Origin: CF-162 sp963667205
GTDB taxonomy: Bacteria; Chloroflexota; Dehalococcoidia; SM23-28-2; RBG-16-64-32
Direction of reading: 5' to 3'
DNA length: 64,000 nucleotides
Assembly (NCBI GenBank): GCA_963667205.1
Contig: OY762959.1
Coordinates: forward strand, 2,418,001-2,482,000
Position numbers and translations under genes: made by a program. The notes below the pieces were generated by a model. The model saw only the letters and a list, made by a program, of their open reading frames with translations, made no database searches and had not been told where the DNA came from. Positions 32,804 through 42,081 of the stretch are shown here, piece by piece (the stretch's first letter is position 1; each line of letters begins with the position of its first letter).

Positions 32804-33883
32804 ATGCAGACGGGCGTCAGCTACTTCTCCTCGCGCGACCTGCGGCACGTCCGCGCTGACCTGCGGGAGATGGCGGACGCCGGCTGTACGTACGTCGTCC
32901 ACTGCTTCACTGAGACCGACCTGGCATTCTACCGCGACGCTGTGCGCGACATCGCGGCGGCGACGCGTGAGGCGGGGATGGAGGTCTGGTTCGACCCGTG
33001 GGGCCTCGCCGGCGTCTTCTCCGGCGAGACGTTTACGCGCTTCCCGCTGGAGCATCCGGAGACGTGGCAGCTACTGTCGGACGGGCGCCGCGTGCCCTTC
33101 GCCTGCCCGAACCACCCGGCGACGCGCGAGTTCCTGCGCACGTGGGTAGACGCCTGCGCGGCGGCCGGCGGCGAGGTTCTGTTCTGGGACGAGCCACACT
33201 TCTACGGCGGGCTGGCCGTCGGCGACTTCGCGCCGGCCTGGGGCTGCTACTGCGACTCGTGCCGTGAGCGCTTTGGCGGCGATCTGCCGGCCGAGTTCTC
33301 AGCCGAGATGAAGGCGTTCCACGAGGCGTCGGTGGTGGAGGTGCTGACGGAGCTCTGCCGCTACGGCCACGAAAAGGGGATGCGCAACGCCCTCTGCCTT
33401 ATCCCCACCGACCTTTCCGGCCACGGCTTTCCGGAGCCGGCCGAGCGCCTGCGGAAGGCGATCGAGGCGCGGTCAGGCGGAGCGTCGGCGTCGGCGATCG
33501 AGGCGATGATGCACATGGGAGTCGGCGATTTCGACAGCGCGGCGGCGATCCCGGGCCTCGACATCTTCGGGACGGACCCCTACTGGTACCTCTTCGGCAG
33601 CGACCCGGAGCGCTTCATGCGGGTCTACAGCGAGGCGGCCGCCGAGTCGGCCCGCAAGCACGGCCGCGACTTGCAGCTGTGGCTACAGGCGTTCCGCGTC
33701 CCGGCCGGCCGCGAGGAGGAGCTGCGGATGGGCGCGCGCGTGGCCGAGGAAGTGGGCGCGACGCACCTGGCCGCCTGGAGCTACCGCGCGACGGAGTCGA
33801 TGTCGATCCGCTGCGCCGACAGCGAGGAGGTCTGGCGCATCGTGAGCGAGGAGTTCCGGCGGATCCGGGGCGCTTCGGCCTGA
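32804..33883 (+). CDS. Hypothetical TIM-barrel (glycosidase-like) protein
   Basis: 359 aa, no signal peptide. The pattern GVSYFSSRDLRHVRADLREM, AGMEVWFDPWGLAGVF, CPNHPATREFLRTWVDAC, VLFWDEPHF (two acidic residues after a strand) and WGCYCDSCRERFGGDLP is that of a putative beta/alpha barrel resembling glycoside hydrolases of the GH42/DUF4434 kind, where the Glu in WDEPH may be catalytic. I cannot assign a family or substrate. The CYCDSC pair may bind metal. Stand-alone unit convergent with the DinB gene. Confidence 0.75.
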   Translation: MQTGVSYFSSRDLRHVRADLREMADAGCTYVVHCFTETDLAFYRDAVRDIAAATREAGMEVWFDPWGLAGVFSGETFTRFPLEHPETWQLLSDGRRVPFACPNHPATREFLRTWVDACAAAGGEVLFWDEPHFYGGLAVGDFAPAWGCYCDSCRERFGGDLPAEFSAEMKAFHEASVVEVLTELCRYGHEKGMRNALCLIPTDLSGHGFPEPAERLRKAIEARSGGASASAIEAMMHMGVGDFDSAAAIPGLDIFGTDPYWYLFGSDPERFMRVYSEAAAESARKHGRDLQLWLQAFRVPAGREEELRMGARVAEEVGATHLAAWSYRATESMSIRCADSEEVWRIVSEEFRRIRGASA

Positions 33884-33893
33884 GAAGCGGTGG

Positions 33894-34379
33894 CTAGTCG
33901 CCGCGGATCTGGCGCAGGTGGGCGAGATCGTGGTCGGCCATGTGCGTGACGAGGACGCCGATCGGGTGCTCGCCGAACTCCGGGTGGCGGTAGACGCGCG
34001 CCATGCCCGGCTCGCCCGCGCGTCGCAGCAGCTCCAGGTTGAGCTGGCGGTTCGCGCCGTAGCAGGCGAGTGACGTCGCCAGGTCGCGGGCCTTGTAGTC
34101 GAGCGCCTCGGCCCACGTGTCCTGGTCGAACGGCTGCAGCTCCGGCCGGTCCTCCGAGAGCGTCTGGCGGATGCGCCAGCCAAGGCTGACCTCGATGTCC
34201 GCCAGGTGAGCGACGACCTCCGAGGGCGACCAGCCTTCGTCGCCGCCCATCGTGTGCGGCTCCTTGAAGGCGCGCGCGATCACCTTCGGCATCTGCGCCA
34301 TGCCGGCGAAAAGGTCTGCCGGGACCTCAACGTCGGCGTCGCAGATCGGGCAGTTCGTGGTCGTCGTCTCGAAGTCCAT
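33894..34379 (-). CDS. DinB-family protein with N-terminal CPIC motif
   Basis: 161 aa from ATG 34379; a GTG six bases earlier is less likely because the TATACT box on the minus strand (34388-34393) fits a leaderless start at 34379. N-terminal TTTNCPICDADVEVP is a half zinc finger. DinB histidines in VVAHLADIEVSLGWRI and VTHMADHDLAHLRQIRGD at the C-terminus. Possible role as thiol transferase or metal-dependent detoxification enzyme, as for the other DinB gene. Confidence 0.83.
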   Translation of the reverse strand: MDFETTTTNCPICDADVEVPADLFAGMAQMPKVIARAFKEPHTMGGDEGWSPSEVVAHLADIEVSLGWRIRQTLSEDRPELQPFDQDTWAEALDYKARDLATSLACYGANRQLNLELLRRAGEPGMARVYRHPEFGEHPIGVLVTHMADHDLAHLRQIRGD

Positions 34380-34387
34380 AGGCACCC

Positions 34388-34393
34388 AGTATA
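34388..34393 (-). promoter_or_regulatory. -10 box (TATACT), leaderless-type
   Basis: TATACT on the minus strand, 8 nt before ATG 34379. Confidence 0.4.
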
Positions 34394-34406
34394 CGGCGCG
34401 AGTGGC

Positions 34407-34970
34407 CTAGAAGTCGTCGAGGACGCCGGCGACCGAGAGGATAACGGCGCTGGTGTTGTAGACGGCGTGCAGGAGGACGCCGCCGATGTAGAAATTGCGC
34501 GACGACTTCGGCAGCTTCGCCCGGCCGTTCACCCAGTCGACGACGGCATAGGTCAGACCGAGGCCGACGATGAAGCTGGCGGCTCCGTGGAGCGCCACCG
34601 GCACGGTGTATCGGAACTGCGTGTAGGCGTCGGACGGGTCATCGACGTAGACGTTGACGTAGAACCAGCTTTCGATGAGGCCGAAGATGACGCCGCCCAG
34701 CGCGCAGAGGAGGGCGACGTAGATGCGGTTGCGCAGCGCCTGCGGAAACCACACCTGTCCCAGGTAGACGCCGATCGGCTTGAAGACCTCTTCGATGACC
34801 GGCGCGCCGATGAATACGATGAGCAGAAAGCCGCCGGAGCCGACCTCGGCGATGACAGCGCCTCCGATCCCCAGCGCGCCACCCGCAGCGGCCAGGAGTA
34901 TGACGGCGATATGCGCGAACGGTGTCGCCCGCCTCGGTGGCCGCAGCGCGGGGACGGCTGCGATGCCCAG
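34407..34970 (-). CDS. PrsW-family intramembrane protease, probable CTG start
   Basis: About 187 aa. Several hydrophobic helices and the PrsW/CAAX-like metalloprotease motif VIEEVFKPIGVY, with VIFGLIESWFYV and VALHGAASFIVG, then HAVYNTS near the end, giving the Glu-Glu, Glu and His residues of the active site. The frame has no ATG, GTG or TTG upstream of these motifs (the first is GTG 34754, after the EExxK motif), so that short start would lose the catalytic site. A CTG at 34970 lies 6 nt after AAGGGG and only 3 nt after the acyl-CoA dehydrogenase stop. Translational coupling is likely. Confidence 0.68.
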   Translation of the reverse strand: MGIAAVPALRPPRRATPFAHIAVILLAAAGGALGIGGAVIAEVGSGGFLLIVFIGAPVIEEVFKPIGVYLGQVWFPQALRNRIYVALLCALGGVIFGLIESWFYVNVYVDDPSDAYTQFRYTVPVALHGAASFIVGLGLTYAVVDWVNGRAKLPKSSRNFYIGGVLLHAVYNTSAVILSVAGVLDDF

Positions 34971-34972
34971 GG

Positions 34973-36160
34973 CTAGCCCCTTGGCAGGCCCAGGCCGCGA
35001 CCGGCGATAATGTTGCGCTGGATTTCGCTCGTGCCGGCGGCGATCGTCAGACCGGCGGTCGAGAGGTAGTACTCGTGCAGGCGGCCGCCCAGCGGTGCGC
35101 CGACGCTCTCGGAGGTGAGTTGGGCGGGCAGGCCGATGATGTTGAGCGCGCTGTCCGCCAGCCGTTGCTGCAACTCCGATCCGAACACTTTGGAGAGCGA
35201 CGCTTCGGCGTTCGGCACCTGCCCGCGCGCCTGCATCGACGCCACGCGATAGGCCAACAGGCGCCCGATCAGGAACTCGAGGCCCAGCTCCGCGAGGTTG
35301 ACCGCCACGCCCGGGCGCTCGATCGGCCGCTCGCCGTTGATCGACGCGCGGCAGTACTCGGCCAGCTCTTCATAGACGCGGACGCCGGCGACGACGCGGT
35401 TGATGCCGGAGCGTTCGAAGTCGAGCGTGGCGGCGGCGATGTACCAGCCTTCGTTGAGGCCGCCGATGAGGCAGTCGCGCGGCACGCGGACGTTATCGAA
35501 GAACACCTCGTTGAACGTGTGGCGCGCGGTGAGGTCGATCAGCGGCTGCACCTCGATGCCGGGTAACGACATGTCGACGAGCAGGTAGCTGATCCCCTTG
35601 TGCTTCGGCGCCTCTGGGTCGGTGCGGACGAGGAGGACGCACCAGTCGGCCTTGTGGGCGATCGACGTCCAGATCTTCTGACCGCTGACTACGAAGTGAT
35701 CGCCGTCGAGCTCGGCGCGCGTCTGCAGCGAGGCGAGGTCCGAGCCTGAGCCGGGCTCGCTGAAGCCCTGGCACCAGACCGTCTCGGCGGCGGCGATCGG
35801 CGGCAGGTGGCGCGCCATCTGCTCCTCCGTGCCAGCGAGGATGATCGTCGGGCCGACGCGGTCTGGCCCGACGCCCACCTGGGTCGGGGCGCGGTTGTAG
35901 GACATCTCCTCGCTGTAGATGACCTGCATCATGTGGCCGGCCGCCATGCCGCCGTGCTCCGTTGGCCAGCCCAGCGTCAGCCAGCCCTTCGCCGAGAGCT
36001 TGCCCTGGAAGTCGCGCAGGAACTGCCAGCGGTCATCCGCGGCCTCGCCGAAGACGCCGCCGCCGCTGCCCTGTGTCCAGCCGGCGGGCAGCTCATCGCG
36101 CAGGAAGGCGCGGATCTCTTCGCGGAACGCCTCTTCTTCGGGGGAAAATCTGAATCTCAT
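34973..36160 (-). CDS. Acyl-CoA dehydrogenase
   Basis: 395 aa, full length. FRFSPEEEAFREEIRAFLRD N-terminus, WCQGFSEPGSGSDLASLQTRA and FVVSGQKIWTSIAHKADWCV around the FAD, ARHTFNEVFFDNVRVPRDCL, and the C-terminal GTSEIQRNIIAGRGLGLPRG. The last block usually carries or flanks the catalytic Glu in some subgroups. It oxidises an acyl-CoA to the enoyl-CoA, passing electrons to ETF. The subgroup resembles those acting on branched or cyclic acids. It is followed directly by the PrsW-like gene and is divergent from CapA. Confidence 0.95.
   Translation of the reverse strand: MRFRFSPEEEAFREEIRAFLRDELPAGWTQGSGGGVFGEAADDRWQFLRDFQGKLSAKGWLTLGWPTEHGGMAAGHMMQVIYSEEMSYNRAPTQVGVGPDRVGPTIILAGTEEQMARHLPPIAAAETVWCQGFSEPGSGSDLASLQTRAELDGDHFVVSGQKIWTSIAHKADWCVLLVRTDPEAPKHKGISYLLVDMSLPGIEVQPLIDLTARHTFNEVFFDNVRVPRDCLIGGLNEGWYIAAATLDFERSGINRVVAGVRVYEELAEYCRASINGERPIERPGVAVNLAELGLEFLIGRLLAYRVASMQARGQVPNAEASLSKVFGSELQQRLADSALNIIGLPAQLTSESVGAPLGGRLHEYYLSTAGLTIAAGTSEIQRNIIAGRGLGLPRG
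34977..34982 (-). promoter_or_regulatory. Shine-Dalgarno AAGGGG deciding a CTG start
   Basis: AAGGGG on the minus strand, 6 nt before CTG 34970, overlapping the last codons of the acyl-CoA dehydrogenase. Confidence 0.4.
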
Positions 36161-36188
36161 ATGCTATCCCGCGCCAGCGCGCTGTACT

Positions 36189-36194
36189 TATACT
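36189..36194 (+). promoter_or_regulatory. -10 box (TATACT), leaderless-type
   Basis: TATACT ends 8 nt before ATG 36203; no Shine-Dalgarno lies between, so I prefer this start to the ATG at 36161. Confidence 0.4.
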
Positions 36195-36202
36195 ACACGC
36201 GG

Positions 36203-37336
36203 ATGTTGCGATTGACCGTCCCGCTCGCGGCGCTCGTTTTCTTCGCCCTCGGCTGCTCCGGCGGCGGCTCGCCGGCGGACGATCCGGCGCCCGCTCCAAT
36301 ACCCGCTCCGACCGGCGTTCTGCTGAACCCGACGGCGGTCGTCTCGCCGACGCCCTCGCCCAGCCCGACGCCCGGCCCAGTTCCGGCGCTAACGACCGCG
36401 GATGTCTTTCCACCGCGCGACCTCGCCCAGTATGGCCTCGACCCGTCGCGTCTGCGGACGGTGATCGCCACGGGCGACGTTATCCCCGCCCGCTACACCG
36501 ACTTCATCATTCGCGAGGAGGGCGACAACTTCCTCTACACCGTCGAGAAGACCGCCGACATCGTCTCAGACGCCGACGTCACCGTCGTGAACCTGGAAGC
36601 GCCGCTCATCAGCCACTGCCCGCTGCACACGGAGGGCTTCACGTTCTGCGGCCGCCCCGGCTTTACGGACGCGCTGCTCGAGGCCGGCGTCGATGTCGTG
36701 ACGCTCGAGAGCAACCACATCGGCAACTGGGGCTTCGACGGCATCGTTGAGACGGCCGATCACCTCGAGGCCGCCGGCATGCTCTGGGTCGACCGCCTGA
36801 CACCGGCGATCGTCGATGTGCGCGGCGTCAAGTTCGGCTTCCTCGCCTTCAACGGCGTGATCGAGCTGATCGATTGGGGGTTGATGGTCGAGCAGATCGA
36901 AGCACTGCGCCCGCAGGTTGATGTGCTGGCCGTCTCCTACCACTGGGGCGCCGAATACGTCTCTCTGCCGGCGGTCGCCCCGGGCGTTGCGGACGACGAC
37001 TCGGTGACGATCGGCCATCTGGCGATTGACTCCGGCGCCGACCTCGTGATCGGCAACCACCCCCACTGGGTGCAGGCAGTCGAGGTCTACAAGGGCGGCT
37101 ACATCACGTACGCGCACGGTAACTACATCTTCGACCAGATGTGGAGCTACGAGACGCGCGTCGGTGTGATCGGCAAGTACACGTTCTATGACGACGAGCT
37201 GATCGGCGTGGAGTACGTGCCGACGCTGATCGAGAACTGGGCGCAGCCAGTGCCGATGGAAGGCGAGGAGCGCCAGGCGGTGCTCGACGGCATGCGTGAC
37301 GCCAGCGAACGGCTGGCCGACCTGCTGGCGGGCTGA
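36203..37336 (+). CDS. CapA-family lipoprotein (metallophosphatase-like)
   Basis: 377 aa. Signal MLRLTVPLAALVFFALGC with lipobox, then a Pro/Thr-rich linker (about 20-70). CapA fold: VIATGDVIPARYTDFI, ADVTVVNLEAPL, VDVVTLESNHIGNWGFDG (usually NH), SYHWGAEYV, DLVIGNHPHWVQ and YAHGNYIFDQ. This matches PgsA/CapA proteins of poly-gamma-glutamate synthesis, which have a calcineurin-like fold. No pgsB or pgsC is near, so a general cell-surface hydrolase is likely. Surface-anchored outside the membrane. Confidence 0.9.
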   Translation: MLRLTVPLAALVFFALGCSGGGSPADDPAPAPIPAPTGVLLNPTAVVSPTPSPSPTPGPVPALTTADVFPPRDLAQYGLDPSRLRTVIATGDVIPARYTDFIIREEGDNFLYTVEKTADIVSDADVTVVNLEAPLISHCPLHTEGFTFCGRPGFTDALLEAGVDVVTLESNHIGNWGFDGIVETADHLEAAGMLWVDRLTPAIVDVRGVKFGFLAFNGVIELIDWGLMVEQIEALRPQVDVLAVSYHWGAEYVSLPAVAPGVADDDSVTIGHLAIDSGADLVIGNHPHWVQAVEVYKGGYITYAHGNYIFDQMWSYETRVGVIGKYTFYDDELIGVEYVPTLIENWAQPVPMEGEERQAVLDGMRDASERLADLLAG

Positions 37337-37449
37337 GACCGGGCCCAGAGACAGGAGACAGGGCCACACCGCGTTCGTCCCGCTCGCGCCCTGAGGTATC
37401 GAAGGGTGAACGGGCCACCAACCACGCCTCGGACCGACTCCGTCCCCCG

Positions 37450-38627
37450 TCAGGCAGTCGCGGCCGCGCGGCGGCGTTCCGAAAGCACCCACAGCACCGT
37501 CGCAATGAGGAACGAGCCGCCCATGATCGCCGAGAGGCCCAGGAACGCCGCCTGCGTGTCCCAGCTGTCGACGAAGGCGCCGGCGATGACGCCGCCCGTG
37601 CCGCCCAGCCCGAAGCCGGCGAAGAACGAGAAGCCGTAGCTGCGGCCGATGGCCCCCGGCGGCGAGTAGTCGGCGATGAGGCCCGTCCACAGCGGTTGCG
37701 CGGCGAAGTAGAAGAACACGAACACGGAGGCGATGATGACGAGCGCCCAGCCGCTGACGATGCCCGTGAGCACCAGCGGCGGGATTGTCAGCAGGCAGAT
37801 GATCGGGGCCAGCAGCTCCAGTCGGTAGCGCTGGGACAACGCGCCGCCGATGAGCTGTCCGAGGGCGCCGGTCAGCAGCGCGACCGTGACGAAGGCGCCG
37901 CCAAAGTCGTCGTTCACGAAGTCCTCCAGATGCTTCGGCAGGTACGTGATCGCGCCGCGGTAGACCATGCCGCTGACGATCAACGCTGCGTAGACGAGCA
38001 GCAGCGGGATGAAGAAGCGGTTGCCTTCCCTGGTGCTCTGGTCGCCGGCCTCCTCGGCGGCATCGACGGCGACCGTCTCCGAGCCTGCGCGCACGTTGAT
38101 GCGCGTCGTCGCCATGGCCAGCGCCAGCAGTGCTGACAGCCCGGCGACGAAGAAGAACGCGAGGCGCCAGTCGACGAGCACGGCGAGGCCGATTGCGATC
38201 GCCGGCGCCATCGCCCGGCCGACGTTCCCGGCAACTCCGTGATAGCCGAGCACCAGCCCCCGCTGGCGCACCCCCTGCGCGACGAGCGAGATGCCCGCCG
38301 GGTGGTAGAGCCCGATCGTCAGCCCGAGGCCGAGCAACGCCGCGCCCAGCCACCACTCGTTCGGCGAGAGGCCGACGAGGACGGCCATCACCGCCGATCC
38401 GCTGAACGCGTACACGAGCACCTGCCGCGACCCGAGGCGGTCGGCGAGGAAGCCGGCCGGTATCGCGCTCGAGCCGAAGATCGTCGCGATCGTACCGGCG
38501 AGATGGCGCGGATGCCGAAGTCTTCCTCGATCCGTGTCAGCATCGCCGGGTACGTCAGCTCGATGATATGCGCGAGCCCGTGCGCCATCGCGAGGTACGT
38601 GATGATGCGGCGCTCGTCCGGATTCAT
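37450..38627 (-). pseudogene. MFS transporter (fosmidomycin-resistance-like), frameshifted
   Basis: Starts at ATG 38627 with MNPDERRIITYLAMAHGLAH and proceeds to DFGIR near residue 40, then continues in another frame with ATIFGSSAIPAGFLADRLGS and the remaining ten or so helices to 37450. The break is at the GGCGCGG run (38505-38511). Removing two bases (a duplicated GC) restores one frame of 391 codons; the total span of 1178 nt is 3n+2, consistent with that. MHGxxH-like start and TYPAMLT are typical of Fsr/YjhB-type exporters. A sequencing error or a true mutation. Confidence 0.8.
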
Positions 38628-38706
38628 AGTGGGGTGGTGCCAGGGGACAGGTGACGGCTGCCGGGTGTCAGGTTCGTGGCCTGTCCCGTATCTCCCGCCC
38701 GATCTC

Positions 38707-40053
38707 TCAGGCGAGCTCTTCGGCGCGCAGCTCGCCGACGGCCGTCTCGAACGCCTCGATCGTGTGGTCGATGTCGGCGTCGGTGTGGACGGCGCTGACG
38801 AAGCCGCCGCCGCCGCCCATCAAGTCCACGCCGTGGTTGATCAGCGCCCGCTTGAGCGCGATGTTGAGCTTCGCCGGCATCTGCGGTGGAGCGTCCGGCC
38901 CGGGCCACTCGATGCCGGCTTGCGGTCGCGGCGCTTCCTCTCCCAGCGCGATGTGGAAGTAGCTGGCCATCCCGTAGACGGTGCCCCGCAGGCCCGTGCT
39001 CTCGAGCACTCCGTTGAGCTCGCCGACGAGGCGCTCGTTGAGGGCGTTGGCGCGGCCGTGGTGCTCTCCCGTGGCGACCATCGCCAGCATCGCTCCTCCG
39101 GCTGCTGCGGAAACAGGGTTGGCGTTGAACGTGCCCGGGTGCTGCACGCGCCGGCGATCGTTCCAGGGCGGGTCGCGGAACTCGGTCATCGAGATGATGT
39201 CGCCGCGGCCGCAGACGGCGCCGCCGGGCATACCGCCGGCCAGGATCTTGGCGAGCGTCGTCAGGTCCGGCGTAACGCCGTAGCGGGCTTGAACGCCGCC
39301 CGGTGAGACGCGGAAGCCGGTCACGACCTCGTCGAAGATGAGGACGGCCTTGTGGCGTGTCGTCGCCTCCCTCAGCGCCGAGAGGAACGCTGGTTCGAGC
39401 GGGAGCGAGCCCCAACCGGCGCCCGTCGGCTCCAGAATCACGGCTGCGAAGTCGCCCGTCGCGAGCCGTTCCTCGACGGCTTCGACGTCGCCCTGGGGAA
39501 CGCTGACGGTGTTGGTCATCGTCGCGCTGGGGACGCCTGCCGACTGCGGGTGCTCCTCTTCGGGCTCACGAGAGCCGATGACGGCGTCGTGCCAGCCGTG
39601 GAAGTGGTGGTCGAACTTGAGCAGGCGGTCGCGGCCCGTGTGGGCGCGGGCGAGGCGGATCGCCATCAGCGTCGCTTCGGTGCCGGAGCTGGTGAACCGC
39701 ACCTCCTCGGCGCAGGGCACGAGCTCCTTGACGCGGCGGCCCCAGTCCAGCTCCAGCCGGTGGTTCGCGCCGAAATGCGTGCCTTTGCCGGCCTGCTCGA
39801 CGATCGCCGCGGTGATGTTAGCGTGGGTGTGGCCCATGAAGAGAGCGCCGTGTCCCATCACGAAGTCCACGATGTCGTTGCCGTCGACGTCGTGCTTGCG
39901 GGCCGCCGCCGCTTGCTCGACGAAGATGGGGAAGGGCGTGACGTAGCGCACGTCGTGCGTCACTCCAGACGGGAAGACGCGGGACGACTCCTCGTAGAGC
40001 GCGGCAGACCCTGGATGGAGCCGAACGTAGGTGTCGAGGATCGACTCGCTCAT
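38707..40053 (-). CDS. Class III aminotransferase, glutamate-1-semialdehyde mutase-like
   Basis: 448 aa from ATG 40053 (longer upstream frame is not conserved). PLP fold type I: VRFTSSGTEATLMAIRLARA phosphate-binding region, FHGWHD, VLIFDEVVTGFRVSPGG with the PLP-ring Asp, and the Schiff-base Lys in TTLAKILAGGMPGGAVCG. The sequence is close to HemL, but HemL-like paralogues in CoA-rich heterotrophs are often omega-aminotransferases. No other heme genes are near. The next gene downstream is 72 bp away on the same strand (frameshifted MFS). Confidence 0.9.
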   Translation of the reverse strand: MSESILDTYVRLHPGSAALYEESSRVFPSGVTHDVRYVTPFPIFVEQAAAARKHDVDGNDIVDFVMGHGALFMGHTHANITAAIVEQAGKGTHFGANHRLELDWGRRVKELVPCAEEVRFTSSGTEATLMAIRLARAHTGRDRLLKFDHHFHGWHDAVIGSREPEEEHPQSAGVPSATMTNTVSVPQGDVEAVEERLATGDFAAVILEPTGAGWGSLPLEPAFLSALREATTRHKAVLIFDEVVTGFRVSPGGVQARYGVTPDLTTLAKILAGGMPGGAVCGRGDIISMTEFRDPPWNDRRRVQHPGTFNANPVSAAAGGAMLAMVATGEHHGRANALNERLVGELNGVLESTGLRGTVYGMASYFHIALGEEAPRPQAGIEWPGPDAPPQMPAKLNIALKRALINHGVDLMGGGGGFVSAVHTDADIDHTIEAFETAVGELRAEELA

Positions 40054-40060
40054 GGTTGGG

Positions 40061-40756
40061 CTAGTCGCTCCCGATGGGGTCGTTGGCGAGAGCGGCGCGT
40101 ACCTTCTCCTCGGCCTTGACGACGACGCGTCCCACTTCGTCCTCATCGTACGGATCGAACACGTCTGAGGCGGTGATGCGCATCCCCACCGTTCCGATCT
40201 GCACGAAGACCATGTCGAGATAGATATCGAACGGATCCGGGACCGCCGGCTCGTCGATCAGAGCGGCGGTCAGCTTGAGCCGGTAGGTGCGTGAGTCATC
40301 GCCGAACTCGCGGTAGGCCACGCGCTCCATGACGAAGTCCTCGTAGGTGGCCGAGTCGGTGTCGAGGCCGCCGTCGTCCACGACGCCCGCCATGCAGTCC
40401 GCCAGGCCCACGAAGTCATCGAAGTCTTTCTCCAGCGACTCCGCGCTGTTGAAGATGCGGATGTCCTGCGATATCTCGCTGGTGCTGCTGCGCGAGAAGT
40501 CGCCGCTGTCCGCCGTGCCGATGATGGTCCGATCGTCTTCGCTCTCGCAACGGTCGAACGGGTTCGGCCCGCTCTCGTCGTCATCGCTGCGCGGTTCGTG
40601 CTCCCACGCCTCGCCGGCCGGGAAGTCACCGAGCATGAGGAGCATCGCCTCGGCCAGGTCGTTCTCCGTCATTTCGGGCGCGTCGCCGCCGCCACCACAG
40701 GCGCCGATCAAAAGCAGGGCGGTGAGCGCGCTCGCGAGCAGGCCGAGAATCCTCAT
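40061..40756 (-). CDS. Lipoprotein of unknown function
   Basis: 231 aa from ATG 40756 with AAGGAGT 6 nt upstream. Signal MRILGLLASALTALLLIGAC with lipobox and Cys20, then an acidic mature part with repeated DDE/EDD clusters (GDAPEMTENDLAEAMLLMLG). The layout, with a domain from about residue 60 to 220 having alternating strand-like stretches (YREFGDDSRTYRLKLTAALI, FDIYLDMVFVQIGTVGMRIT), resembles secreted PknH/LpqN-like sensor or lipid-binding domains; not certain. It ends 7 bp from the aminotransferase start, so both may be one unit. Confidence 0.75.
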   Translation of the reverse strand: MRILGLLASALTALLLIGACGGGGDAPEMTENDLAEAMLLMLGDFPAGEAWEHEPRSDDDESGPNPFDRCESEDDRTIIGTADSGDFSRSSTSEISQDIRIFNSAESLEKDFDDFVGLADCMAGVVDDGGLDTDSATYEDFVMERVAYREFGDDSRTYRLKLTAALIDEPAVPDPFDIYLDMVFVQIGTVGMRITASDVFDPYDEDEVGRVVVKAEEKVRAALANDPIGSD

Positions 40757-40879
40757 TCGGAACTCCTTCAGTCCGGTGGGTCTGCTGCGGATTCTCGGAG
40801 ACGGGTGAGCGAGGGTCAAGCAGAAGCGCAGCCGAATGGCGCGCGGACGGGGGCGAGAGGGGCCGGAGCCGGCCGCGGG

Positions 40880-42010
40880 CTACTCGAACTCGCGGGTAGC
40901 GGGGCGGGGGCGGTAGTAGGGGAGCATCGGGAAGTCGCGCATCGTGAGCAGCCCAACCTGGCGGCTCTGGGCGATTGCGGGAATGCAGTTGGCGACGATC
41001 GCGGCTGTGGCGCTGTCGCCCTGAATGCCGCCTGGGATCAGCATGCGAAGCGGCGGCGAAGCGTCGATCTCGATCGCGTCGCGCGGTTCACGCGGGCCGA
41101 GTGACATCTCGAGGTCGAGCCGGATGACCTCGCTGCCGCCCATGACACCGCGCGCCGACTGGCGCAGTCCAAGCGCGTAGCCCTTCTCGACTGAGTAGAA
41201 CTCGGTCCGCGTGCGCTCGCGAGAGACGACGGGTTCCAGCGTTTCGATGACGTCTTCGAGGTGCCAGCCGAGCGTGTCGGAGATCATGAAGACGGACTCG
41301 CGCAGGCCGATGTGGCCGATCGCCCCGTCCGTGGCGCCCCTCTGGAAGCCCTGCGGGCTAAGGCCGACGCCGGCCTTTCGCTGCAGCTGAATGCGGCGCT
41401 GGCTGACGTCTACTATGCGCTCTACGCGGATCGACTTCACGCCCTGGCAAGCAGTCAGCATCATTAGCGGTAGCATGTCCATCACGAAGCCCGGGTTGAC
41501 GCCCGCTCCGAGGACGCGAACGCCACTCTCGCGGGCGCGACGGTCCAACTTGTTGGCGATCTCGGGGTAGCGCACCCAGGGGAAGGCAAGCTCCTCGCAA
41601 GTGGAGATCACGCTCTTCTCGGCGGCCAGGACGTCCAGGATCTGGGGATAGACCTCGGTGAGCGAGGAGCCGGTGGCGTGGATGATGACGTCGGCGAAAG
41701 TATCCTTGAGCACCGGCTCGACCTCGTACTGGACGGGGATTCCCAGGGTGTGGCCGATGTCTGCGGCCTCGCCCAGGTCGCGTCCGGACTTCGAAGGGTG
41801 AGCGTCGATGGCGGCGACGATCTCGATATCGGGGTTGTTGAGCACGGATCGCACGACCTCTGAGCCGATGGCGCCGATGCCGTAGTGGATCGTGCGGATC
41901 TTATCCTGATCCAGGTGCTTCTCCACGTTCCAGGGCACGGTCTTCTCGGCGGACTCCTCTCTGAAGTCGCCGAAGTTTTCTTCGCTGGTCGGTGCGTTCT
42001 CGCTGCTCAT
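40880..42010 (-). CDS. NAD(P)-dependent dehydrogenase, dihydrodipicolinate reductase-like
   Basis: 376 aa. Rossmann motif IHYGIGAIGSEVVRSVL at about residue 40, EIVAAIDAHPSKSGRDLGE, ADVIIHATGSSLTEVYPQIL, and a distinct C-terminal domain with YSVEKGYALGLRQSARGVMG. It is related to the DapB-like amine dehydrogenases such as 2,4-diaminopentanoate dehydrogenase, which catalyse NAD(P)-dependent oxidative deamination. It is too long for DapB itself. No lysine-pathway gene is near. Substrate unknown. Confidence 0.85.
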   Translation of the reverse strand: MSSENAPTSEENFGDFREESAEKTVPWNVEKHLDQDKIRTIHYGIGAIGSEVVRSVLNNPDIEIVAAIDAHPSKSGRDLGEAADIGHTLGIPVQYEVEPVLKDTFADVIIHATGSSLTEVYPQILDVLAAEKSVISTCEELAFPWVRYPEIANKLDRRARESGVRVLGAGVNPGFVMDMLPLMMLTACQGVKSIRVERIVDVSQRRIQLQRKAGVGLSPQGFQRGATDGAIGHIGLRESVFMISDTLGWHLEDVIETLEPVVSRERTRTEFYSVEKGYALGLRQSARGVMGGSEVIRLDLEMSLGPREPRDAIEIDASPPLRMLIPGGIQGDSATAAIVANCIPAIAQSRQVGLLTMRDFPMLPYYRPRPATREFE

Positions 42011-42081
42011 TCTGGAAAGTCTCGGGCACAGGGGTTCTAAGCCCTACCTATTAGAACCCAGATTTTGGCCGAAACGTTACA

